Of a stretch of DNA of 12,291 nt, positions 1-6,557 are shown in pieces; position 1 is the stretch's first letter; every line of letters starts with the position of its first letter. The notes beneath the pieces are model-generated. The model worked only from the letters and a program-made list of their open reading frames with translations. It made no database searches and had not been told where the DNA came from. The DNA is taken from positions 1-12,291 of the forward strand of contig JALSPH010000120.1 in the NCBI GenBank assembly GCA_026986055.1, written 5' to 3'. The translations under genes and the position numbers were made by a program. The DNA is from Campylobacterales bacterium. Lineage in GTDB: Bacteria > Campylobacterota > Campylobacteria > Campylobacterales > Hydrogenimonadaceae.

Positions 1-93
1 GCACTGGGGCTAAATCACGGTTACGCTATAGCCAACCATATCGTCAAGCATATGAAAGGGGCCAAAGGGTGCAAAGAGTCTTTGGCGGAGTAG
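1..93 (+). CDS. C-terminal end of an unidentified protein (5' partial)
   Basis: Frame 1 is open from the window edge to a TAG at 91-93 and gives 30 residues ending in KESLAE. The stop lies 9 bases before the ATG of the next gene, so the two are probably cotranscribed. The visible part is a short amphipathic stretch (HGYAIANHIVKHMKG) followed by a polar tail. I do not recognise the family, and too little is present to assign a function. That it codes at all rests on the open frame and its tight spacing to the downstream gene. Confidence 0.55.
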   Translation, partial: ALGLNHGYAIANHIVKHMKGAKGCKESLAE

Positions 94-102
94 TGGAGTT
101 TT

Positions 103-2406
103 ATGTTTGAAAAGTTGAAGGCTCTTTTGGAGGGGATTTATAGCTATTTTGCGCCTAAAGATCAGGTTCTGCACCTCTTTTTGAGAGAGCATCTTCTGGT
201 GACTCTGTGCAAAAAGGCTCCCGTCACGATGAGTGCCATAATAGTTTTGGCCTCGGCACTCCTTTTTCTACTTCACGATATAGTCAATCCTTACATACTT
301 GGAGTCTGGTATGTAAGTGTAGTTGCAGTGGCACTCTTTCGTCTGCTAAAGGCGTGGAAGAGATGTTCGGATATGCAAAAACCTTTCGAAGAGAGATACC
401 GAACATTCCGCAAAGAGGCTCTTTTGATGGCCGCTTTGTGGGGTGTCGCATCTTTTTTGTTCTACCCCTCCGGTCTACCCCATTATGAGGCGGTTTTCGC
501 TATTTTCATCATTCTTATGGCATCTGCAAGTGCCGTTAACCTTGCCATAGACAGGCCTGTCGCCGAAGTCTACGTAACTGCACTGCTTCTGCCGCTTGCT
601 ATAAGAGTTCTTTTTGAAGGAGGGCTCTACTATACGCTCTTTTTCGCCGCTTTGCTTCTGTACGGTGTTCTGTTGATAATGAGTATCAGACAGATAGGTG
701 TAATTCTACAAAAGGGAATCAGGCAGCATGGTGAGTTATCCAAACTGCAAAAGCGAATGAAAATGATTCTGGAGCAGACGCCTGCAGGAATATTCAACTA
801 TGACAGAGATTTGAAGATAGTCGAGTGCAACAGAGCATTCAGTGAGCTGCTTGGGGTACCGCGGGAGAGGCTTATAGGACTCGATCTGTACGATATAAAA
901 GATGAGAATCTCAAAAAACTTCTTAAAAGGGTGTTGGACGAGCGGCGTACGCTGAAGTATGACGGTCCCTATGCAAGTATGTTGAGCGGAAAAGAGATTT
1001 GGGTGAGCGCCACGGTGGCTCCGCTTTTTGACTCATCCGGCAGACTCGAAGGAGCCATAGGTGCGGTGGAGGATAAGAGTGCGGAGCATGAAGCGCTTGA
1101 AAAGGCGGAGTTTCTGGCATATCACGACTCACTGACCTCGCTACCCAACAGAAAGCTGCTTGGGGACAGATACGATTCGCAGATCGCCCAAGCCGGCAGA
1201 AAAAAACTCTACTCATCACTCCTTTTTCTCGATTTGGACAGATTCAAGCATGTAAACGATACATACGGGCATAACGTCGGCGACGAACTTCTCAAAGAGA
1301 GTGCCAGGAGACTTCTTAAGGTTCTTAGAAAAAGCGACACCGTATGCAGACTCGGAGGAGACGAGTTCATAATATTTTTACCGATGATTTCAGAAGATCT
1401 CTCCATGAGTGTAAATCACACCCTTCTTGTCAGCCAGAAGATTCACAAAGCTTTGGCACAGCCTTTTGAGATAGAGAAGCACAAACTCTTTCTCTCTACT
1501 AGTATAGGGGCGGTTATGATAGGAACCAGAGGGGAGTCTTTGGATGAGGTTTTAAGGTGCGCCGATATAGCGATGTACCATGCGAAGAAGCTAGGACGGG
1601 GCGTTACGAGCTTTTATGAAGAGTTCATGGATGAGCAGATAAAAAAGAGTATAAGGATGGAAAAAGAGCTTAGACATGCACTGGACCGCAACGAGTTGAA
1701 ACTCTATTTCCAGCCTATAGTGGAGATCTCAACCGGCCAAGTCGTAGGAGCTGAAGCACTGCTGAGGTGGAGACACCCAAGCGGTATAACGATAATGCCA
1801 TCGGAGTTCATTCCCGTAGCGGAAGAGTCGCAGCTCATTCATCAGATTGGACGTTGGGTGATAGAGGAGGCTTGTCGGACGTGCAGAAGGTGGGAAAAAG
1901 CGAGAGGGGATATGCCCTATATCAGTCTAAACCTGAGTCCGAAGCAGCTTCGTTACAGCGGTTTTTACGAACAGACGTCCAAAATAGTCGAAGAGAGCGG
2001 AGTCGACCCTTCGAAAATCAAGTTCGAAATAACCGAAAGCGTTCTTATAGAGGATAGCGACCGTGCAAAAGAGCTTATAGATCGTTTCAAAGAGATTGGC
2101 ATCGGTTTCATGATAGACGATTTCGGTACCGGCTACTCTTCACTCTCCTATCTGAAGAGATTCGAGTTTGAAACCATCAAGATAGACAGATCTTTCATTC
2201 GAGATATTTTGAAAGATGAAGATGACGTAACGCTTGTAAAGGCGATTTTGGATATTGCCAGACAGTTCGATTACGATGTTATAGCCGAAGGGGTGGAGAC
2301 CAAAGAGCAAAGAGAAAGATTAAGAGAGTTGGACTCTGCTATTCTCTGTCAGGGGTATCTCTACAGTGCACCCCTTTGTGAAGAGGAGTTTTTGAGACTT
2401 CTTTAA
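103..2406 (+). CDS. Membrane PAS-GGDEF-EAL cyclic di-GMP turnover protein
   Basis: A 767-residue bifunctional diguanylate cyclase/phosphodiesterase candidate. Residues about 40-200 form an N-terminal integral-membrane region of roughly six hydrophobic segments, possibly a MASE-like sensor, although I cannot name the subtype. A PAS domain follows at about 217-335, then GGDEF at about 340-505 and EAL at about 520-767. The GGDEF motif is intact (G418-F422) and is preceded at the canonical five-residue distance by an RxxD inhibitory site (R409, D412). The EAL domain keeps E551-A-L-L, the DDFGTGYSS loop (672-680) and AEGVET (728-733), so both activities look possible. In many tandem proteins only one output dominates, and sequence cannot settle which. 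GGAG at 95-98 lies only 4 bases before the ATG. The gene is convergent with the nap operon and shares stop-codon bases with napD. The signal sensed by the PAS and membrane parts is unknown. Confidence 0.95.
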   Translation: MFEKLKALLEGIYSYFAPKDQVLHLFLREHLLVTLCKKAPVTMSAIIVLASALLFLLHDIVNPYILGVWYVSVVAVALFRLLKAWKRCSDMQKPFEERYRTFRKEALLMAALWGVASFLFYPSGLPHYEAVFAIFIILMASASAVNLAIDRPVAEVYVTALLLPLAIRVLFEGGLYYTLFFAALLLYGVLLIMSIRQIGVILQKGIRQHGELSKLQKRMKMILEQTPAGIFNYDRDLKIVECNRAFSELLGVPRERLIGLDLYDIKDENLKKLLKRVLDERRTLKYDGPYASMLSGKEIWVSATVAPLFDSSGRLEGAIGAVEDKSAEHEALEKAEFLAYHDSLTSLPNRKLLGDRYDSQIAQAGRKKLYSSLLFLDLDRFKHVNDTYGHNVGDELLKESARRLLKVLRKSDTVCRLGGDEFIIFLPMISEDLSMSVNHTLLVSQKIHKALAQPFEIEKHKLFLSTSIGAVMIGTRGESLDEVLRCADIAMYHAKKLGRGVTSFYEEFMDEQIKKSIRMEKELRHALDRNELKLYFQPIVEISTGQVVGAEALLRWRHPSGITIMPSEFIPVAEESQLIHQIGRWVIEEACRTCRRWEKARGDMPYISLNLSPKQLRYSGFYEQTSKIVEESGVDPSKIKFEITESVLIEDSDRAKELIDRFKEIGIGFMIDDFGTGYSSLSYLKRFEFETIKIDRSFIRDILKDEDDVTLVKAILDIARQFDYDVIAEGVETKEQRERLRELDSAILCQGYLYSAPLCEEEFLRLL

Positions 2407-2756
2407 AACTTCATCTTCTTCAAGTCACCGTGGTAAACGATATCTTCGGCTCTTATTGTGTCGTCGTTCAGCATCTCTGGAACGTTCGCGCCCATTTCAA
2501 GTTTCGAGCGCTCCTTTTCCAACTCCTCTTCACTATAAGCCATCATCATATCTGCGGCAATAACATGGGGAACTGCCTGTATCTTCTTTACCTTCTCTAT
2601 CTCTTCACCGACTCCTTCGCCCTCCACCGTCACTATGATTTTACCTATCGATTTGTCATGGAAGTGGTAGTCGCAGAAGTCCGCCTCTTTCAGTGCTTCG
2701 ACCACCTCCTCGACATGCTCTTGTCTAACCTGTACTACGATGCTTGAAATATTCAT
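2403..2756 (-). CDS. napD: NapD, chaperone for nitrate reductase NapA
   Basis: A 117-residue cytoplasmic chaperone. In the NapD family this protein binds the twin-arginine signal of NapA and delays export until the molybdenum cofactor is inserted. The family signature is the N-terminal MNISSIVVQVRQEH followed by an alternating strand-helix ferredoxin-like fold. After about residue 80 there is an acidic, charged C-terminal extension that makes it longer than the E. coli protein of about 87 residues. I chose the ATG at 2756 rather than the one at 2768. The upstream ATG sits inside the GGAGG ribosome site that serves the downstream one, and the 2756 start gives an ATGA overlap with the napL stop. 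It is the last gene of the nap operon, and its TAA overlaps the stop of the convergent GGDEF-EAL gene. Confidence 0.93.
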   Translation of the reverse strand: MNISSIVVQVRQEHVEEVVEALKEADFCDYHFHDKSIGKIIVTVEGEGVGEEIEKVKKIQAVPHVIAADMMMAYSEEELEKERSKLEMGANVPEMLNDDTIRAEDIVYHGDLKKMKF

Positions 2757-3712
2757 GGTATCCTCCATAATAAAATTTTGTTGTCGTCACTCGAGCTTAT
2801 CAGCTCTTTGTCGTTGATGAATACGATAGTGTTCAGTGTCGACTCCTGGCCGACAAGGCGGTATCTCATCTCTTTTGTTCTATTGTCGTAAATACCTATA
2901 TCGTTTTGCTCGTTTATCCCGAATGCACTCATAGTCGCATCATTGCTGAGGGCTCCGGCATATACGAGAAAGTCAGTATTGTAAATGGTCATACTACCTG
3001 AAGGAAGCCTGTATAGAACCGCTTTTCTATCCTGTCCGCAGGCAAGTACGCTCTCGTTTTTGTAGTCCACTTTGAAGACGTTATCCTTGTTGCCCCCTTC
3101 CAAAGTTTTTAGAAGCTTTCCGCTCTTTACATCGTTGATATAGACTTTGCCCGATTCGCAGGAACTGGCCACTTTGGTATGATCTTCATTCAACTGAAAG
3201 TCGGAAAATACGGAGAGGCTCAGTTTCTTTTCGTAAATCTCTTTACCTGAAGATATTTCGTAAAGTATGAGATCGTCGCTCATTGTAGCGATCAAAAGAT
3301 GGTCATCATCTACAAATCGTACTTCACGCATGGAGATATGCGCCTTTTTATCTATCAGGCGTTTGAGCTTTGTACCCTCTTTTATGTAGAGTATTCTCTC
3401 TCCATCTTCATCCTGTACAAGTATCAACACTCTCTTTTCACTCTTGTCTACATCGACACAAAAAACCTTTGGATCTATCTCATCACCCATAAAATCTTGA
3501 ATCTTCTCGAATTTGACATCATAGAGAAGTTTACGCTTTTTCCAGTCGTAAACCTCCAGCTTTCCCGCATCCGTAGCGGCGTAGAGTCTATCTCCTTTAA
3601 CTACCGTTTCTACTACATTTCCGTCAACTTCTATCGTAGCGTACGGTTTTACGACGGTTGCTGCGAAAGAGAGAAAGGTGACGCTTAAAAAAAGAGTAAG
3701 CTGCTTTATCAT
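2753..3712 (-). CDS. napL: NapL, periplasmic WD40-like beta-propeller protein
   Basis: A 319-residue protein with an N-terminal signal peptide (MIKQLTLFLSVTFLSFAAT). The rest is built of repeated beta-propeller blades, seen as recurring G-K-x-x-x-Y-D type blade ends such as GKLEVYDW, GKVYINDVKSGK and the terminal DDNKILLWRIP. Position and repeat architecture match NapL of the epsilonproteobacterial nap clusters. Its biochemical role in that group is not settled, and no cofactor-binding residues are visible. The start at 3712 is chosen because AAGGA lies 9 bases upstream and the signal peptide begins there. A longer in-frame start at 3796 would run into napF and adds a cysteine-rich, non-signal sequence. 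Its stop overlaps the napD start as ATGA. Confidence 0.88.
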   Translation of the reverse strand: MIKQLTLFLSVTFLSFAATVVKPYATIEVDGNVVETVVKGDRLYAATDAGKLEVYDWKKRKLLYDVKFEKIQDFMGDEIDPKVFCVDVDKSEKRVLILVQDEDGERILYIKEGTKLKRLIDKKAHISMREVRFVDDDHLLIATMSDDLILYEISSGKEIYEKKLSLSVFSDFQLNEDHTKVASSCESGKVYINDVKSGKLLKTLEGGNKDNVFKVDYKNESVLACGQDRKAVLYRLPSGSMTIYNTDFLVYAGALSNDATMSAFGINEQNDIGIYDNRTKEMRYRLVGQESTLNTIVFINDKELISSSDDNKILLWRIP

Positions 3713-3729
3713 AATGCGTATTTCCTTTT

Positions 3730-4230
3730 TTAAAGTGTTTGAATTTTTATGGCATCGACAGGGCATACAGGTATGCACCAACCGCATGCAGTGCATCTCT
3801 CCGGCTCGATTTCAGGCCTAAAAAGTGCGAGAAATTTTATAGCATCTTCAAGGCATGGGTCTTTGCAACTGCTGCAGATGGTTCCGTGCCATGCCATACA
3901 TTTTAGTATATCTATCTCTACCGAAGCTTTTATGAAAGGGAGGGAGGCATCACTCAATACACCTTTGTCGCAAGCTTTCAAACATTCGTCACAAAATGTA
4001 CAACCCCTCTTTTGGAAAAGAAGTTTCGGTGTCCCGTTCTCACATATTTCGATAATATCCTCTTCGCACACTCTGGCACACGGTTTCTCTTCGCATTCGG
4101 GACAGAGTCTGGAAAAAAGATCGGGATCGTTGTTGTATGGGGGGCGAACAGGAGTTTCGCTACTCTTTTTCTCCCCCCTCAGAGCCGAGGAGAGAGAGGT
4201 GAAAATACCTCTTCTCCCTTCGTCAACCAT
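3730..4230 (-). CDS. napF: NapF, polyferredoxin-type nap accessory protein
   Basis: A 166-residue iron-sulfur protein without a signal peptide, so probably cytoplasmic. Four cysteine sets are visible: C43/C46/C51/C55, C77/C80/C83/C87, C111/C119/C122/C126 and C146/C149/C152/C156. The third has the spacing C-x7-C-x2-C-x3-C, the same as the third set in NapG here. NapF proteins assist cytoplasmic NapA maturation before export, and length and position in the operon agree. The ATG at 4230 is chosen because it follows the napB stop by one base and has AAGG about 12 bases upstream. A longer reading to 4446 would be entirely inside napB and carries no ferredoxin sequence. The gap to napL is 17 bases. 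Confidence 0.9.
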   Translation of the reverse strand: MVDEGRRGIFTSLSSALRGEKKSSETPVRPPYNNDPDLFSRLCPECEEKPCARVCEEDIIEICENGTPKLLFQKRGCTFCDECLKACDKGVLSDASLPFIKASVEIDILKCMAWHGTICSSCKDPCLEDAIKFLALFRPEIEPERCTACGWCIPVCPVDAIKIQTL

Positions 4231-4231
4231 C

Positions 4232-4807
4232 TTATTTAACACCTTCGTTGAGTGTATCGATAAGGTTTGAACTGCTCTTTTCGCCCGGATTTCTGAAATC
4301 GGGCTCGAAAGTGTTCTTGACAAGCGTAGGAACGTTTGCCTGCGGAACGTGGCACTGAGAGCAGTTGAATCTCTGCTCGGCCAGGTGATCGAGCATTTTC
4401 TGACTTCTAAAGTCCATGAAGTGAGTTTTTGGAATAGGTGTGGCACCTACACTCTTTGCTACGTCAGGCATATGGCAGCCAAGACATGCGTTGTTCTCTT
4501 TTTTTATCGGAAGCAGTCCGTCGACGCTATGCGGTATCAGCGGAGGCGCATTTTCATAAGAGCGCTGAAACTTTTTAGCGGCTCCGGGTGCAGCCGAAGT
4601 GTATTCGGCTTTTACCGGTGCGGTAGTCTGCTCCGTATAGAGGTTCTCTTTTCTAAGTCCAAGCTCCTCTTCCGTCACTATCGGCGCGTTGGCAGAGTTG
4701 AGCTCCTGCTCATCCATCTGTACGGCACTCTCTTTCGCTTTGTTGGCGCAGGCGCTCATGCCCAGTACCAATGCAGCGGAAAGTGCCATTAGAATCATCT
4801 TTTTCAT
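4232..4807 (-). CDS. napB: NapB, diheme cytochrome c subunit of nitrate reductase
   Basis: A 191-residue periplasmic diheme c-type cytochrome that passes electrons to NapA. Two heme sites are present, CLGCH (108-112) and CSQCH (149-153). H93 in PPLIPHS and H129 in PKTHF are the likely distal axial ligands by family pattern. The N-terminus is a typical export signal but ends in GMSAC, with C20 followed by ANKAKE. This could be lipidated instead of cleaved by ordinary signal peptidase, and a linker of about 60 residues rich in A, E and T separates C20 from the conserved domain. AAAGGAG stands 7 bases before the ATG. The start overlaps the napH stop as ATGA, and napF follows after one base. Confidence 0.95.
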   Translation of the reverse strand: MKKMILMALSAALVLGMSACANKAKESAVQMDEQELNSANAPIVTEEELGLRKENLYTEQTTAPVKAEYTSAAPGAAKKFQRSYENAPPLIPHSVDGLLPIKKENNACLGCHMPDVAKSVGATPIPKTHFMDFRSQKMLDHLAEQRFNCSQCHVPQANVPTLVKNTFEPDFRNPGEKSSSNLIDTLNEGVK

Positions 4808-5634
4808 CGGTTATCTCCTTTGGCTTCAGTTGTTGCAAAATCTCTTATACTAAACCCGAGAGCGTCATCGTCGCACACCTCTATGCAGCGTGCACAGTTG
4901 ACGCACTCTCCCATATTGACCGTAGTACTCTTCTTACCTATCATAAAAAGAACTTCACTCTCCGGACAGACCTCTTTGCACTTCATGCAGAGTGTGCAGT
5001 TTGGCTGGTTGTGGCGTACCCTTATGAGGCTGAAACGCCCTATAAGGGAGTAGAATCCTCCCAGAGGGCAGATATGACCGCACCAGCCGTTTTTGACCCC
5101 GAAGAGATCGAAAAGAAATATCGCCAGAAGCACTCCGCCCGTCATCCCCATACCGAAGATGACTCCCCGGTTGAAGATGGTTATAGGGCTGACCAGTTCG
5201 AATGCCGCAAGTCCCGTGATCGCAGAAACGATCAGAGAAAGTACGAGCACCCAGTAGCGAGCGTTTCGGCTGACCCAGACTTTTCTCTCCGCTTTATCGA
5301 GAAGAAGTTTACGTCTGAGCCAGTTGGCAAGGTCTGTAACCATGTTCACCGGACAGACCCAGCTGCAGAAGGCTCTTCCTCCGATTATTCCGTAGAAGAG
5401 AGTGACGATAGCGGCGCCTATAAAGACGTTAACTCCCATCAACGCTCCTGCAGAGAGCATCTGCAGTATGGCGAAAGGATCGGCCAATGGTATCGTCTGA
5501 AAGAGTGTCGAGGAGCTGAGTGTTCCCGTCAAAATCTTCCAGCCGTACGCATTTGCCGAAAAGTAGAGAAAGAGGAGCCCGATTTGAGTTATTCTGCGCA
5601 ATATAAGGTAACGCATTTTAAGTATTCTACTCAT
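4804..5634 (-). CDS. napH: NapH, membrane quinol dehydrogenase subunit
   Basis: A 276-residue membrane iron-sulfur protein that, with NapG, takes electrons from menaquinol and replaces NapC in nap clusters that lack it. About four hydrophobic helices are visible (roughly 15-30, 68-86, 127-148 and 160-178). Two C-x3-CP motifs (C90/C94 and C185/C189) are the hallmark of NapH. Two [4Fe-4S] motifs follow at C213/C216/C219/C223 and C244/C247/C250/C254. The start at 5634 is preferred over 5649: GAGGGG lies 7 bases before it, while 5649 has no evident ribosome site. This gives an 8-base overlap with the end of napG. The C-terminus overlaps the napB start by four bases, which suggests translational coupling. 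Confidence 0.93.
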   Translation of the reverse strand: MSRILKMRYLILRRITQIGLLFLYFSANAYGWKILTGTLSSSTLFQTIPLADPFAILQMLSAGALMGVNVFIGAAIVTLFYGIIGGRAFCSWVCPVNMVTDLANWLRRKLLLDKAERKVWVSRNARYWVLVLSLIVSAITGLAAFELVSPITIFNRGVIFGMGMTGGVLLAIFLFDLFGVKNGWCGHICPLGGFYSLIGRFSLIRVRHNQPNCTLCMKCKEVCPESEVLFMIGKKSTTVNMGECVNCARCIEVCDDDALGFSIRDFATTEAKGDNR

Positions 5635-6463
5635 CGAACAGCCCCTCATCCATATTCAGGTAATCTTCAGCCCTCTTCTCGCTCATCTTTGTTTTTGTCT
5701 GCAGTTTGCCGAGGTTTCTCTCCTTTATTCTCTCCTGGTCCTTTTTGCTCCACCCTTTGACATAGAAGTCTCCCGGTTTTCCCATGGCTACATCTCTGGG
5801 TAGAACGAAAATAGCAGCCTTTTCCGTTACGCAAGCATGCTCGCATAGACCGCAGCCTGTACAGTAGTCGGCATGAACTACGGGTATCAGCTTTGCATGT
5901 TTCCCGGTACGCTCGTTTCTGACGTATTCCAGGGTTATCGCTTCATCGAGCAGAGGACAGGCACGATGGCAGGCATCGCACTGGATGCCCCAGTAGGCTA
6001 TGCAGGACTCGTGATCTATTATCGCAAGCCCCATCCTCGCTTTGTTTATATCGAGCACCTCTCTACCACCCTCGTTACTCGAGACAGACTTTTGGTCTAG
6101 CGCACCCGTCGGACATACGGGCACACATGGAATATCCGTACACATATAGCACGGAATATCCCTGGGAATGAAATAGGGCGTTCCCATCGGCAGACCGTCC
6201 CCCGGTTTTGCCATAAGGAGCGTATCGTAAGGGCACGCCTCCGCACACTGTCCGCATTTTATGCACATGCGTAGGAAGTCGGGCTCTTTTAGCGCTCCGG
6301 GCGGTCGAAGTAGAAGAGGTGAAGCTTTTGCCTCCTCCACATAACCGGTCCATATCAGCCCCCCGAGTGCCGAGAGACCGATGCTCTGGGCCATGATGGT
6401 CAAAAAGCGCCGTCTTTCACTTATTTTGGGCTTGGTATCTTTTTTCGGATTTTGAGTGTTCAA
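5627..6463 (-). CDS. napG: NapG, periplasmic polyferredoxin of the NapGH complex
   Basis: A 278-residue ferredoxin that transfers electrons from NapH toward NapB and NapA. A twin-arginine signal is visible (ERRRFL, residues 16-21), followed by a hydrophobic stretch to about residue 40. Four cluster motifs follow: C67/C70/C73/C77, C105/C108/C113/C117, C154/C162/C165/C169 and C201/C204/C207/C211. The start codon is TTG, not ATG. It is supported by AAGGTGG about 9 bases upstream and by the Tat signal beginning soon after. The next in-frame ATG (codon 24) lies past the twin arginines and would destroy the export signal. The gene is separated from napA by 94 bases, the only real gap inside the operon. 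Confidence 0.93.
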   Translation of the reverse strand: MNTQNPKKDTKPKISERRRFLTIMAQSIGLSALGGLIWTGYVEEAKASPLLLRPPGALKEPDFLRMCIKCGQCAEACPYDTLLMAKPGDGLPMGTPYFIPRDIPCYMCTDIPCVPVCPTGALDQKSVSSNEGGREVLDINKARMGLAIIDHESCIAYWGIQCDACHRACPLLDEAITLEYVRNERTGKHAKLIPVVHADYCTGCGLCEHACVTEKAAIFVLPRDVAMGKPGDFYVKGWSKKDQERIKERNLGKLQTKTKMSEKRAEDYLNMDEGLFDE

Positions 6464-6492
6464 AGACTCAATCCACCTTTATATTGAATTTC

Positions 6493-6550
6493 TTTTGCGA
6501 TTTAAAAAACCGCATATATTTTATCGCAAAGGAGCGAATCCTCTGCGATA
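6493..6550 (-). other. napA-napG spacer with two mutually exclusive stem-loops
   Basis: This non-coding spacer contains three copies of one 7-8 base word in alternating orientation: TTTGCGAT at 6494-6501, TATCGCAAA at 6522-6530 and TGCGATA at 6544-6550 (plus-strand reading). The middle copy can pair with either outer copy but not both. In the minus-strand transcript this gives a 7-bp stem just after the napA stop or an 8-bp stem further down. No U-run follows the first stem directly, so it is not a standard terminator. A processing or stability element that sets napA above the rest of the operon is a reasonable guess. Confidence 0.5.
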
Positions 6551-6557
6551 GAGACTC

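Noticed and set aside
3731..3796. Longer N-terminus of NapL starting at 3796
   Set aside because: It would overlap the conserved ferredoxin end of NapF in another frame and put a cysteine-rich leader before a clear signal peptide. The ATG at 3712 has a ribosome site.
4231..4446. Longer N-terminus of NapF starting at 4446
   Set aside because: The extra 72 residues are out-of-frame napB sequence, including the second heme region. The ATG at 4230 directly after the napB stop is better placed.
4771..5760. Open plus-strand frame of 329 codons opposite napH and napG
   Set aside because: It lies antisense to two unambiguous iron-sulfur proteins, has low-complexity charged content without any domain, and has no ribosome site of note. 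It is a shadow of minus-strand codon use.
6452..6463. TTGA-N4-TCAA palindrome at the napG start as a fourth operator
   Set aside because: The spacer is four bases rather than six, so the half-sites are not in Crp/Fnr register, and the sequence is the start of the coding region.
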